Translations under genes and position numbers: made by a program
In this document: positions 18,105-27,790 of the stretch, piece after piece
Layout of the letters: every line of letters begins with the position of its first letter
How positions within the stretch are numbered: the stretch's first letter is position 1
Assembly: GCF_006491595.2 (NCBI RefSeq)
Contig: NZ_VEVQ02000015.1
Span: 1 to 64,000 of the forward strand
Length of the DNA stretch: 64,000 nucleotides
Direction: 5' to 3'
Origin: Flavobacterium jejuense
GTDB lineage: Bacteria; Bacteroidota; Bacteroidia; Flavobacteriales; Flavobacteriaceae
The notes under the pieces: model-generated
What the model saw: the letters and a program-made list of their open reading frames with translations, nothing else
Told to the model about the DNA's origin: nothing
Database searches by the model: none

Positions 18105-19553
18105 TTACCATCCAAAAGCAACAATTTGATTACTTTCATTAAATTGAAAGTCAAAACATGGAACTAAATCGACAACTTTTCCATCTTCCGATTCCAAAAC
18201 AATATCGTAGCTCATATCCCCATACTCTAAAATATGTTTCAATTGATATCCCAAAAACTCTTTTTTCATGTCCTTAATCCACATTTTGAATCTTTGTTCT
18301 CTTTCTTTACTAGCGACATGTTCGTTGACGAAATCATCAATGTGCTCATCATCCGTCAAAATTAATTTTACAAACTGATGTATGATATCAAGTTGTTTAT
18401 TTGCAATATCGGTACTACCATGTTTTATACTTTTCATTTTGGGTACAATGGGTGTGTAGTCTTTCTTAAAAAGTAATTGCTCTATTTCCCATGCTACAAT
18501 TTGAGTATCGTATCTTAATTCATTTGTCATATATATGATTACAGTGTTTTCTTCTGGTAATTGTAGGAAATCGGCATAAAAAACACCATTTGAGCCATTG
18601 TGTGCAATAATTTTCGTATTTCTATCACTATTCATTATTGTCCATCCATATGCATAATGTGAATCTCCTAATTCATTTTCTTTTACGTATGGAGAAGTGA
18701 GTTGTTCAAATGATTTTTTGGAAATAATTTTGTTTTCTTTTAAAGCAATGTACCATTTATACAAATCAAAAGGATTAGAAAGTATTCCTCCATTTCCTTT
18801 TAAATGCCATGATATGTTATTTGAATCTGCTTTCCATTTTATGAGGTGAGTTCCCCAATCTTCTCCACATTTATAACCGTGAGCAATTTGGGTCGTATTC
18901 CATTTAGGGAAAAGATAACCGGTATGTTTCATACCTGCTTTTTGAAAAAGATTTTCCTGCAAATAGGTTTCGTAATCTGTTTGCGTAACTTTTTCAATTA
19001 TCATAGCCAAAATACTGTAACCCACATTGGAATAATTATACTGTTTCCCTAGTTCAAAATCTAATGGTGAATTGTAAAATTCACTTAAAAACTTCTTTTT
19101 TGAGATGGGAACGAAATCCACTCCATAACCCAGATTTCCAACTATTCCTGCTGTGTGTGTCAGTAATTGATGAATAGTAATATTTTGCTTGTCCTTAGGT
19201 ACGCCTTCAAAAAATTTATAAATAGAATCGTTTACCGATAATTTATTTTCTTCTTGTAATTTTAGAATAGCGGTTGCTGTAAACTGTTTTGTTAATGAAC
19301 CCGTTGTGAAAATGGTTTCTTCCGTTACAGGAAATTTCTCAGTTTTGTTTCTTAGTCCAACTCCACCAGAGTAAAGTATATCTCCATCTTTGGCAACTAA
19401 AATGCTTGCTGAAAGTCCATTTTTATTACACTCGTCAATATAGAATTCAAGTCTTTTTTCCAACGAGTTCTTTGTGCTGTTTGAGTTGGTTTTGTTTTTA
19501 CAAGAAACACAAAGAGTTAGAATTATAACTATTATTGAAATGTATCTTTTCAT
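18105..19553 (-). CDS. Serine hydrolase of the class C beta-lactamase/DD-peptidase fold, lipoprotein
   Basis: From ATG 19553 (MKRYISIIVIILTLCVSC) the product is 482 aa, with the lipobox Cys at residue 18; the longer ORF from 19613 hides this signal. The SxxK nucleophile motif is Ser86-Leu-Thr-Lys89 (TGSLTKQF), the YxN-type motif is YSN in KQYNYSNVGYS, and the third motif is HNG in IAHNGSNG. The C-terminal 110 residues form a separate domain found in related serine hydrolases. It may be a peptidase or esterase; true beta-lactamase activity is not implied. Confidence 0.88.
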   Translation of the reverse strand: MKRYISIIVIILTLCVSCKNKTNSNSTKNSLEKRLEFYIDECNKNGLSASILVAKDGDILYSGGVGLRNKTEKFPVTEETIFTTGSLTKQFTATAILKLQEENKLSVNDSIYKFFEGVPKDKQNITIHQLLTHTAGIVGNLGYGVDFVPISKKKFLSEFYNSPLDFELGKQYNYSNVGYSILAMIIEKVTQTDYETYLQENLFQKAGMKHTGYLFPKWNTTQIAHGYKCGEDWGTHLIKWKADSNNISWHLKGNGGILSNPFDLYKWYIALKENKIISKKSFEQLTSPYVKENELGDSHYAYGWTIMNSDRNTKIIAHNGSNGVFYADFLQLPEENTVIIYMTNELRYDTQIVAWEIEQLLFKKDYTPIVPKMKSIKHGSTDIANKQLDIIHQFVKLILTDDEHIDDFVNEHVASKEREQRFKMWIKDMKKEFLGYQLKHILEYGDMSYDIVLESEDGKVVDLVPCFDFQFNESNQIVAFGW

Positions 19554-19601
19554 TGTCTGTTTAAATTGTCTATAACAGTAAAGTGTATGATTTCGTTGCG
19601 T

Positions 19602-19626
19602 GTTTAAGCACAAAAGTTAGCAAATA
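19602..19626 (-). repeat. Class-2 upstream repeat, copy 2
   Basis: Plus-strand GTTTAAGCA, a variable gap, then TTAGCAAATA, matching 14084-14108. It lies about 50 bases before the serine hydrolase start. The rest of the gap 19614-20072 (459 bases) is AT-rich; I see no gene in it, only the terminator at its end. Confidence 0.5.
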
Positions 19627-20024
19627 AGCACAGATAGAAAATCCGCTAATATTTCGTAAGTAGGCTCAAACAGCAATGAATTATACACATAATTTGCCAC
19701 AGTTTTTTGCAATTTAGTTGAGCATAGCTTCCTTATTTTGTATAGATTTATTCAGCTCCTATTGTTTTTATCTTTCAAATCTAAACTATTCTTTTCATCC
19801 TTGCAATACATATTAATACGAATTTATACTTAATAATGGGTAAATAATTTACAAAAGGATTTTTTATGGTTTGTTTTGTTTGTTTTTGCTTTTATAAAAA
19901 TTAAGAAGTTCTTTTCTTAAATAATAATTTTTGTATTAAGATTTTTAAGTATTGCAAAATAGAGGAATACAAACTTGTTTGTAAAGCGTTTTTCTTTTTT
20001 GATTTGGTATTTTGAATAAACAAA

Positions 20025-20052
20025 AAAACTGTCTAAGTAAATAGACAGTTTT
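20025..20052 (-). terminator. Terminator after the phytase gene
   Basis: AAAACTGTCTA (20025-20035) pairs with TAGACAGTTTT (20042-20052) around a 6-base loop, 20 bases beyond the phytase stop. On the minus strand the stem is followed by a T run. Confidence 0.8.
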
Positions 20053-20072
20053 AAAAAAATCAACAAAATATG

Positions 20073-21113
20073 TTATTTTGAAGTAGTTGCAGCTATAATT
20101 GCAGCTTCAATTTTTTCAAAATCATACACATAAAAGTTTTTAGCATCGTTCATGGCTACAAATATTCCTTTTGGAAATTTACTACCTAAAGGCGTTGTTA
20201 CTACATCGCAACCATCTGTTTCTAGTGTGGTAAGATTAAGCGCGGTTAGGTATTCATTTGTCTCTCTATCAAAAATATTGAATTGTCCTCTTTGTTGGTC
20301 AGATACTATGATATAGCCTTTTTTACTTGTTGTTTTTGCTATGGCAATTCCTTCGATATCACTTTCAAATTTACCTATTCCAAAAACAGTTATTTCTTTA
20401 TTTCCTTTTTCTGGTTCTGCATGGTATTTTTTTACGCCATGTTGTTCGTCTGAATAATAAACATAACCCATTTCGTTATCTACAGCGATAGCTTCAATTT
20501 CCTTTTTACCGCTAAATTTTCCAAATTTTCTAACTAATTTTAAGTTTGTTCCTTCTGTATTTGCTACTAATTCATATTGGTACAAATAATTTTCTTTAGG
20601 TCCTGTTTTTCTACCTACTATAAGGTATATTTTTTGGTTTATTGGAGAATGATAAATAGCAATTCCCATTGGTGCTTTGAATTCGGGATTTGTTTCGTCT
20701 TCAAAAACTTTAAATCCACCGTTGTCTAAAGGTCTCATATCTGGGACTGAAAACACACGTACTTGATTCTTTTCTCTTTCGGTAAACGCAATGATATCTA
20801 CTTTTGTAGAATCGCTAGTTGCAAAACCATAAGTTAAATCTACATTATTAGGTCTTTTAATGTTTCTAATGGTTTTGTCTTCTATTATTTTTCCATCTAA
20901 ATCGAAGGCATATATTGCTCCATTTGTTTCTTTATCGGTTCCAAAAATGATACTTTTTGAAGCGTCTTTTGGGTTTATCCAAATGGCTGGATCATCTGTA
21001 TCATTAATAGTCGTTTCTGTAATAACATCTGGTAGAATAGGTGTTAGTTCTGTTGCTTTTTCTTGACAACTGTATAATGCGATTACTGTTATTGTGTATA
21101 TTATTTTTTTCAT
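20073..21113 (-). CDS. Beta-propeller phytase (3-phytase), lipoprotein
   Basis: Calcium-dependent hydrolysis of phytate to release phosphate. The 346 aa product starts with a short lipoprotein signal (MKKIIYTITVIALYSC). Propeller-type motifs are visible: TDDPAIWINPKD, FGTDKETNGAIYAFDLDGK, IEAIAVDNEMGYVYYSDEQ and SDIEGIAIAKT, whose Asp/Glu residues form the Ca sites in known BPPs. It lies 52 bases after the TonB receptor gene and ends in a strong terminator. The context supports surface or periplasmic phytate use. Confidence 0.92.
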   Translation of the reverse strand: MKKIIYTITVIALYSCQEKATELTPILPDVITETTINDTDDPAIWINPKDASKSIIFGTDKETNGAIYAFDLDGKIIEDKTIRNIKRPNNVDLTYGFATSDSTKVDIIAFTEREKNQVRVFSVPDMRPLDNGGFKVFEDETNPEFKAPMGIAIYHSPINQKIYLIVGRKTGPKENYLYQYELVANTEGTNLKLVRKFGKFSGKKEIEAIAVDNEMGYVYYSDEQHGVKKYHAEPEKGNKEITVFGIGKFESDIEGIAIAKTTSKKGYIIVSDQQRGQFNIFDRETNEYLTALNLTTLETDGCDVVTTPLGSKFPKGIFVAMNDAKNFYVYDFEKIEAAIIAATTSK

Positions 21114-21165
21114 TTGTATTGTATTGGAATTAGCCTTTAGAAAAAAGGTTCTTATTTTTTATTAT

Positions 21166-24027
21166 TTAATAGATGTCATACTTAAGTCCAAATGTTAGTC
21201 GTTGTCCATAATATTCCATTTGTTGCGTGCGTGATCTAACCGATTGGAAATAACGTAAAGGCTGATTCGTAATATTTTTAAGTTCGCCAAATAGTCTTAG
21301 TCTTTTTGATAGTATTACTCCAAAATTGAAATCTAAGAACAATTGTTGATCATAATAGCGATCCTCAAAAGCATTCCCTCCTATTTCATCGATGTACGCA
21401 TCTGAAAAATTAGTTGAAAAACGAGCATTGAATACTTTATCTGCATATCCTAATGAAGCATTTAACATATTAGGAGATGTATTTGGTAAGTCTAAATCTT
21501 GACGCTCTTCTCCATCTTCATTTCTTATTCCTTCTGCTTTAGAAGTTAAAAATGTATAATTTACATATATGCTTAATTTTTTTGCAAAACTAGGTAAAAA
21601 ATCCAATTGTCTTTGAAAACTAAACTCTGCTCCTAGTATATTTGCTTTTTCACCATTTAAAGGTTGATATACTCGATAACCTATTGTTCCAGAACCATAA
21701 AAATCTGAATTAATTTTTGATTGAAATTGGTACACAAAATTATCGATTTCTTTATAAAAAACACCTCCAGAAAGAATCCCTACATTTTTGAAATAATACT
21801 CTCCTAATATATCAAAGTTCATTGACGTTGTAGGTTTTAAATTGGAATTACCTACAAAAATTTCTTCGTCACCAGACACTACGTCTATTGTTGGAATCAA
21901 ATCTACATAATTAGGTCTTGCTAAAGTATTAGTCCAAGCAAAACGTAGTACTGTATTTTTATTAGGTGTATATCTAAAATGTACTCCTGGTAAAACATTC
22001 GTATAGTTGTTCTTTTCTGTTATTGTTCCTACTAAATCTTCCTCATTTTCAATTTTATTTCCTGTAGCTTCTAATGCAGTAGCTTCTACTCTAACTCCAA
22101 CTAAAGTTTGGAAGTTTTCTGTTATGTTTTGTGTGGTCATTACGTAACCCGCCCAAACATTTTCTGTTACATCAAAATTAGCTCTCAAAAACTCTCCTGG
22201 CACTGATTCTCCGTTTATTAAGTTCAATTTTCCTAACCAATTTGCATCGATAAAACCTCCTGGTTGATATTGGCTTCCTGCTAAAAAATCATCATTTGAA
22301 AGATCTTTTAATCCTGTTAAATTCATAGTTGGATAAACATTTTCTAAATCATATTCAAAAAAATTATTATCTCTATTCTTGTTTTTAAACCTTCCTCTTG
22401 CTCCAAATTTAATTTTACCATTTTCGTTATCAAAAAAGTTAGCAGGTAATTCAAAATGTGCAAAGAAATTGACATCTTTCTCTTCGGTGTATTGATACTG
22501 TTCGGTTATTTCACCGAATTCAAAACTTTCAAAATCATTTTCATCTGTTGCAAATTCTGCATACATTAAAGGAAATTCAGAGTCTGAAAAATCATTTACT
22601 ACTGAAAATTTTGTCTTGTATTTTGCATAGCGTTCATTTTTCCTTTCTTCTGAAGCTTTAGCATAGGAAACCATCCAATCAGCTTTTAGTTTTCCAAAAA
22701 AGTGCTTTCCACCTAACGAGTAATTTTGCATTCTTTGATCTTCTAAACGTCTACTTTTGTTTCTATTATTGTCTATTCCTCCTTTTGTTTCTCTGGAAAC
22801 TTTAGCAGGAAAACGAGAAGGTACACCGTTTGTTATGGTAAAATCGCCCATTTCTATATCTTCAGCATCTTGCATTTCATATTTTACACGATATCTATTT
22901 TCTCTGTCATCTCTCCAATTGTACATTGATTTGAAGTAGATATTATGATTGGGATTTATTTGATAATCTAAGTTAGCTGAAAAACTTCTTCTTACTCTTT
23001 GTACCAAATATTTTCTAATTTCAAAACTGTTCGTATACGGATTTACTGCTACATCATCAAGAATAGGGTCACCGTTTGTATCGTCTTGACCTGTGTAGTA
23101 TTCAAATTCGTCTGACCAAGTGGCTTCTACATTATCCGAACCAAAATCGGTATCATTTACAGAAGCAGAAACCATCCATCCGAATTTTTTATCTTTTGTT
23201 CTATCTCCTACTAAAAGTGAACCGTTTAAAATTCTTTTGTTCGTTATAAAACTTATTCCAGAACCAAAAGTACTTGACAATCTAAAACTTTGGGGAGCTG
23301 TTGCTGTTACTAAATTTACCGAACCTCCAAGTGCATCAGCATCCATGTCTGGAGTAACCGCTTTAGTTAATTCTATAGTTTGAATCATATCAGATGGAAT
23401 TAAATCCATTTGTACATTTCTATTATCTCCTTCTGCTGATGGAATTCTACTTCCGTTTAAAGTTACTGAGTTTAATTGTGGAGATAATCCTCTTACAATT
23501 ATATTTCGAGCTTCTCCTTGATCTACCTGCATGGTAACACCCGAAATACGTTTCATAGCATCGCCTATATTAGCATCAGGAAATTTACCTATTTGATCTG
23601 TTGAAACTACATTCGTAATATTGATATTGTTTTTCTGTGTATTTAGGGCTTTGGCTTGACCACTTAAACCATAAGAAACTACTTCAACTTCGTTTAAAAG
23701 TAAACTTTTTTGTTTCATCTTAATAGTTAGTGTTGTTGTTTTATTTTCCAAAACCTCAACTTCTTGTATTATATCTTCATAACCTAAAAAAGAAATTTCC
23801 AATTTATAATTTCCTGTAGGAATGGATAAAATTGAAAAATTTCCGTCAAAATCTGTAATAGCTCCTTTTTTTAAGGATGCAATACTCACATTTGCTCCTG
23901 GTAAATAAAAGTTGTTTTCATCGACAATGTTTCCAGAAATAGAGCCGTTTTGTGCACTCATTTTTAGTGTTGCCATCGTTAAAAACAACGTAACAAATAG
24001 CCATTTAAAAAGGTATTGGTTTTTCAT
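21166..24027 (-). CDS. TonB-dependent receptor paired with phytase
   Basis: I start at ATG 24027 (MKNQYLFKWLFVTLFLTMATL), giving a signal peptide and 953 aa; the ORF reaches back to 24147 but that extension is not protein-like, and a -7 box lies at 24051-24058. The order is CarboxypepD_reg domain (GNIVDENNFYLPGANVSI), plug (STDQIGKFPDANIGDAMKR; RNIIVRGLSPQLNSVTLNG) and a 22-strand barrel with an aromatic C-terminus (TFGLKYDIY). The plug resembles the TonB-Xanth-Caul class. It probably imports phytate or inositol phosphates handled by the adjacent phytase. Confidence 0.92.
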   Translation of the reverse strand: MKNQYLFKWLFVTLFLTMATLKMSAQNGSISGNIVDENNFYLPGANVSIASLKKGAITDFDGNFSILSIPTGNYKLEISFLGYEDIIQEVEVLENKTTTLTIKMKQKSLLLNEVEVVSYGLSGQAKALNTQKNNINITNVVSTDQIGKFPDANIGDAMKRISGVTMQVDQGEARNIIVRGLSPQLNSVTLNGSRIPSAEGDNRNVQMDLIPSDMIQTIELTKAVTPDMDADALGGSVNLVTATAPQSFRLSSTFGSGISFITNKRILNGSLLVGDRTKDKKFGWMVSASVNDTDFGSDNVEATWSDEFEYYTGQDDTNGDPILDDVAVNPYTNSFEIRKYLVQRVRRSFSANLDYQINPNHNIYFKSMYNWRDDRENRYRVKYEMQDAEDIEMGDFTITNGVPSRFPAKVSRETKGGIDNNRNKSRRLEDQRMQNYSLGGKHFFGKLKADWMVSYAKASEERKNERYAKYKTKFSVVNDFSDSEFPLMYAEFATDENDFESFEFGEITEQYQYTEEKDVNFFAHFELPANFFDNENGKIKFGARGRFKNKNRDNNFFEYDLENVYPTMNLTGLKDLSNDDFLAGSQYQPGGFIDANWLGKLNLINGESVPGEFLRANFDVTENVWAGYVMTTQNITENFQTLVGVRVEATALEATGNKIENEEDLVGTITEKNNYTNVLPGVHFRYTPNKNTVLRFAWTNTLARPNYVDLIPTIDVVSGDEEIFVGNSNLKPTTSMNFDILGEYYFKNVGILSGGVFYKEIDNFVYQFQSKINSDFYGSGTIGYRVYQPLNGEKANILGAEFSFQRQLDFLPSFAKKLSIYVNYTFLTSKAEGIRNEDGEERQDLDLPNTSPNMLNASLGYADKVFNARFSTNFSDAYIDEIGGNAFEDRYYDQQLFLDFNFGVILSKRLRLFGELKNITNQPLRYFQSVRSRTQQMEYYGQRLTFGLKYDIY

Positions 24028-24050
24028 TTTGTATAGTTTTACATTCAGGA

Positions 24051-24058
24051 CAAATGTA
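24051..24058 (-). promoter_or_regulatory. -7 promoter box of the TonB receptor gene
   Basis: Minus-strand TACATTTG (TAnnTTTG) lies 24 bases before ATG 24027. This supports the shorter start and a transcript separate from the regulator upstream. Confidence 0.55.
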
Positions 24059-24193
24059 GTATTCATAAGGGTTTCATTATTTTTCAACAAGGCAACAAAG
24101 AGGAAACAAGTTTTTTTTAAAAGGCTACAACAAGGCAACAATAACACTTTCCTTACATTAAAGTAACACTAAGAAAAAACAAGTGTTTTTTAT

Positions 24194-25747
24194 TTATAAT
24201 TCTAGTAAAAAAGCAACTAATTCTTTCTTAGAATCTATAGGTAATTTTTTTCTAAATCGATGTCTGGCTACACGAACACTGTCTGGTGTAACTCTTAAGA
24301 TGGAAGCAATTTCTTTTGAAGATAAATTAAGTCGTAATAGTATGCCTAATTTCAATTCGGCTGGTGATAAATTTTCTGTTGCTATTTTAGATAGTTTTTT
24401 AATAAAATTAGGATGAATCTCTTCGAAAAATACTGCAAACTCTCCCCATTCATTTTCTTGCTGTAATGCAAAATCAATCTCGTTGAAAACCTCTTTTATT
24501 TTAACTTCAAAAAGATCATTTTTTCGTGCTACTATGTTTTTTAATTTTAAAGAAAGTTCAGATAACATTTTGTTTTTTTGAGCGATATGTAAGCTATAGC
24601 GAGAAAGTGTTGCAGTTTTTAATTCTAAATCGCGTTGCAAGTTTTTCTCTTCAATTTCTTTTTTTTCCAACTCGATTTTTAAAGCTTGTTGTTTGTAGTT
24701 TTGAATTTTAATACTTGCTTTTCTTTTCTTTCTATAGTAACTAAATACGATAAAAGTTATTACTAAAGAAGATGCTGATAAAACTATTACTAAGTTTTGA
24801 TTAGCCATATTAGTTTTATGCTGTTCTTGTAGTAACTTTATCTGGTTTTCCTTTTGATTGATTTTAAAATCGGCTTGTAAAAGATTGACTAGGTTTTTGT
24901 TTTCATTCGCAATAGATACCTGTTTGTATTCTTCTGCAATTAATTTATATTGGTATGCTTTTTCATACTTACCAAGTAATGCATACGCTTTTGCCAAATC
25001 TTTATTAGCACTCTCTAATAAATGATTGTCGCTTATTTTTGTGGCAATTTCAAGGGATTGTTTCGTAAAATCTATCCCTTTTTCTATAAATCTTTTTTTT
25101 CTATAAACATCTCCAATATTGTTTAATACGCTTGCTTTTTCTTTAGAATTAGCATTCTTTAAAATAGCTAAGGCTTTTTCGAAAAAGAGAAATGCTTTAT
25201 CAAAATCTAACAAATCTTCATAAATACTGCCAATATTTTCATATACGATGGCAATTTCGAGACTATCTTTTACAGGATTAAAAAACAATAAACTCTCATT
25301 TTCAAATTGCAAGGCTTCTTTATATTTACTTTGTTTTTCTGCATTTGCTCCTAATAAACTTAATGCTTTTGCCTGTCCTTTTGCGTATTTTATTTCTTTC
25401 GAAACGACTAATGCCTCTGAAAAAAAGGTTTCTGCTATTTTATACTTATACATAGTCTTATTTACACTGCCTATTGCATTATTTATAAGTACATATAAAG
25501 TATCTTTTTGTTTATTTTGAGTAATTTTTAAAGCATCATTATAGTAGACCAAAGCATTAGCATATAAACCATAGTTGTTATATACTTCACCTAATTCCAA
25601 CATTTTAACAGCAATCCCTTGCTTATTTTCCTTTTTAATTTCTAATTCTAAAGCCTCTTTTATATTTTGTAATTGATGAGATACAGGTTCATTTTGTGCA
25701 AAAAGAGAGGTGGTAAATAGTAGCAGTAATATAAAACGACTTATCAT
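24194..25747 (-). CDS. TPR-containing membrane-anchored HTH regulator
   Basis: The 517 aa product has a signal peptide (MISRFILLLLFTTSLFAQ), about six TPR repeats (for example YANALVYYNDALKI; YKEALQFENESLLFF; YEKAYQYKLIAEEYK), one membrane helix (NLVIVLSASSLVITFIVFSYY, near 315-335), a coiled coil and a C-terminal LuxR-type HTH (LSSKEIASILRVTPDSVRVAR). This architecture is common in Flavobacteriia, with a periplasmic TPR sensor and a cytosolic DNA-binding end. It stands directly upstream of the TonB receptor and phytase genes on the same strand, so it is a plausible regulator of them. Confidence 0.88.
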   Translation of the reverse strand: MISRFILLLLFTTSLFAQNEPVSHQLQNIKEALELEIKKENKQGIAVKMLELGEVYNNYGLYANALVYYNDALKITQNKQKDTLYVLINNAIGSVNKTMYKYKIAETFFSEALVVSKEIKYAKGQAKALSLLGANAEKQSKYKEALQFENESLLFFNPVKDSLEIAIVYENIGSIYEDLLDFDKAFLFFEKALAILKNANSKEKASVLNNIGDVYRKKRFIEKGIDFTKQSLEIATKISDNHLLESANKDLAKAYALLGKYEKAYQYKLIAEEYKQVSIANENKNLVNLLQADFKINQKENQIKLLQEQHKTNMANQNLVIVLSASSLVITFIVFSYYRKKRKASIKIQNYKQQALKIELEKKEIEEKNLQRDLELKTATLSRYSLHIAQKNKMLSELSLKLKNIVARKNDLFEVKIKEVFNEIDFALQQENEWGEFAVFFEEIHPNFIKKLSKIATENLSPAELKLGILLRLNLSSKEIASILRVTPDSVRVARHRFRKKLPIDSKKELVAFLLEL

Positions 25748-25996
25748 TCTTAGTGATTGAAATTAACTTACAAATGACCGTGTTCTATATTAAGTTAAAA
25801 TGAACTAAAAGTTATTTTTTAATTATAAAAATAGGTAATCATACATTTACATAGATTAATAATTACTCCTTATTTTCAAAGTTTACTCTGCAACATTAAA
25901 ATTTTCAAATAGAATTCCTTTTTCTGTTATTTTGAACACAAACTAAATTAGATGTTTTTCTTCTTACATATAATCAGAATTTCTATGATCAAAGTA

Positions 25997-26521
25997 CTAT
26001 TTATATCTTAAGAAATGGTTATTAAAATTGAATACAATTGATACTTGATGTTTCCCAATTATATCCGAAAACGGTTCATTATTTGTAGAAATACTATATC
26101 CATAAAACATATTTACATCTCCAAATAATCCTAATCCTATTTTTGGAATGATTACCACATCTTTTTCTTGAAAATCGGTTTGATATTTTACTTCTAGTGC
26201 TACATTAATCAAGTTAGCATTGGCTTCACAACCCATTTTTAAGGCATAAAGATTGCTTTCTCTATTTGGAAACCATTCTAAAGCGGTATAAAAATCATTT
26301 GAAAAAAATCCTGTATCACCATAAGTACATTTGTGCAGTGCTAATCCTATTTCAGTGAATAGTTTTTTTTGTATTCCACCTCCTACTCTAATAGAAATTT
26401 GTTTTTCTGATGTAAACTGACGACTATAAAGTAAAGGCCTTATACTATCTTGTTGAGATTCTTGTCCAAAAACTGTAAACCCTGTAGAAATAATGATGAT
26501 AAACAAATATCTTTTTATCAT
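25997..26521 (-). CDS. Hypothetical secreted protein, possible outer-membrane barrel
   Basis: The 174 aa product has a signal peptide (MIKRYLFIIIISTGFTVFG). The remainder alternates short strands (QISIRVGGGIQKKLF; NLINVALEVKYQTDF; IIPKIGLGLFGDVNMFYGYS), consistent with a small beta barrel, and it ends in HFLRYK. It follows the lipoprotein at 26561-27220 by 39 bases and may be co-transcribed. No family recognised. Confidence 0.65.
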   Translation of the reverse strand: MIKRYLFIIIISTGFTVFGQESQQDSIRPLLYSRQFTSEKQISIRVGGGIQKKLFTEIGLALHKCTYGDTGFFSNDFYTALEWFPNRESNLYALKMGCEANANLINVALEVKYQTDFQEKDVVIIPKIGLGLFGDVNMFYGYSISTNNEPFSDIIGKHQVSIVFNFNNHFLRYK

Positions 26522-26560
26522 TTTATGCTTGATTAAACTTTTAATTTCAAATGTAGATAA

Positions 26561-27220
26561 TTATTCCATAATCAATCCTCTTTTCTTCAATCTCATTTTA
26601 CAATATTCCGATTTAAATTTTAGCTTCTTTTTATATTGATAACTATTTATAATATTGTTTTTCAAATTAATTTCTGTTATGATTGGTTGATTTTCTATAG
26701 TGTTTTCTAGTAAAAAAATAATACTGTCCTTTTTCCAAAAAGCCTCTTCCACCCATTGTAAAGATCCTCTAAAACCAATTCTATTGACTGTTTTATTTTC
26801 AATATCGACCAAATTAATTTCTTGATCTGGTGAAAATACAACTGTTTTTTCATTATCTACAAGCCAATTATAACTATCAAAATCTATATACTTATCTTTT
26901 TTAGCATTGAATACTAAAAAATCAGTATAAATAGTGTCATATTCTTTATCAAAAACACCATAAACAGTACCTTTTACAACTCTTAAAGAATCAGTACTTA
27001 AAAAAGTAAAACTTTCTAATGAAAAATTAACCTCTCTATTATTGTAATAAACAAACCATTCTTTTAAACTTTCATTGTCTTCGTTATTTAGAGCAAGCTT
27101 CTTTTCCTTTATTTGATTGCTTTTCCCATCTGAAATGGCTTCGTCAGTTTTATTTTCCTTTGGTTCAAAACAAGAAATACTTAAAAAAGAAAACAGAAAT
27201 AAACTGATTGATTTATTCAT
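26561..27220 (-). CDS. Hypothetical lipoprotein
   Basis: I start at ATG 27220 (MNKSISLFLFSFLSISC), the second Met of the ORF, which gives a clean lipobox Cys at residue 17 and 219 aa. After a charged linker (EPKENKTDEAISDG) come beta-rich stretches (YDTIYTDFLVFNAKKDKY; IDFDSYNWLVDNEKTVVF). No domain is recognised. It is between a GNAT gene and a barrel-like gene on the same strand. Confidence 0.7.
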   Translation of the reverse strand: MNKSISLFLFSFLSISCFEPKENKTDEAISDGKSNQIKEKKLALNNEDNESLKEWFVYYNNREVNFSLESFTFLSTDSLRVVKGTVYGVFDKEYDTIYTDFLVFNAKKDKYIDFDSYNWLVDNEKTVVFSPDQEINLVDIENKTVNRIGFRGSLQWVEEAFWKKDSIIFLLENTIENQPIITEINLKNNIINSYQYKKKLKFKSEYCKMRLKKRGLIME

Positions 27221-27239
27221 ACACATGACTATTAAAAAG

Positions 27240-27761
27240 TTAAATTGCTTTTAACAAAACTTTCTCATAGGCTTTTCTAGCACTTCCTCTAAAATAGACT
27301 TCTCCGCAATAAACATAACCAAGTCTTTCAAAAATGGCTAACATTCCTTTATTATCAAAATTGGTATCTGCTTTTACACTATAAATATTATTTTCTAAAG
27401 CAAATGTTTCAATAAAACCTAACATTATTTTAGCTAACCCTTTACCAAGGTTTTTTTCAGCAATGGCTACTCTGTGATACACAACAAAATCAGAATTGGT
27501 TTGCCATTTCCCTACTATTCTTTCATATTCTGGTTCGTCATTTATTAAAACAGCTGTATAACCAATTACTACTTCTTTTTCCGTTAACACAAAACCATAA
27601 CCGTTTTCAATATCATTTTGTATCACTTTTTGGTTCGGGTAACCATCTTGCCATTGATTACTACCTTCTTCTTTTCTTCTTTGTATGGCTTGTTTTAAAA
27701 TTTCCCATATTTGAGGAATTTCGGTAAGTGTTGCTTTTCTAAATTGGTAGTTCGATTGCAT
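27240..27761 (-). CDS. GNAT-family N-acetyltransferase
   Basis: The 173 aa cytosolic protein has the GNAT fold: motif D (YGFVLTEKEVVIGYTAVLI), the central strand VVYHRVAIAEKNLGKGLA with the pyrophosphate-binding G/A loop, and motif B (ADTNFDNKGMLAIFERLGYVY). It transfers an acetyl group from acetyl-CoA to an unknown amine. It is followed within 20 bases by the lipoprotein gene. Confidence 0.9.
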   Translation of the reverse strand: MQSNYQFRKATLTEIPQIWEILKQAIQRRKEEGSNQWQDGYPNQKVIQNDIENGYGFVLTEKEVVIGYTAVLINDEPEYERIVGKWQTNSDFVVYHRVAIAEKNLGKGLAKIMLGFIETFALENNIYSVKADTNFDNKGMLAIFERLGYVYCGEVYFRGSARKAYEKVLLKAI

Positions 27762-27790
27762 AAGTTTTTTTATTTTTAAATATAGGGTAT

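Noticed and set aside
9698..19613. Transposon or prophage
   Set aside because: No transposase, integrase, terminal repeats or phage genes visible in the block.
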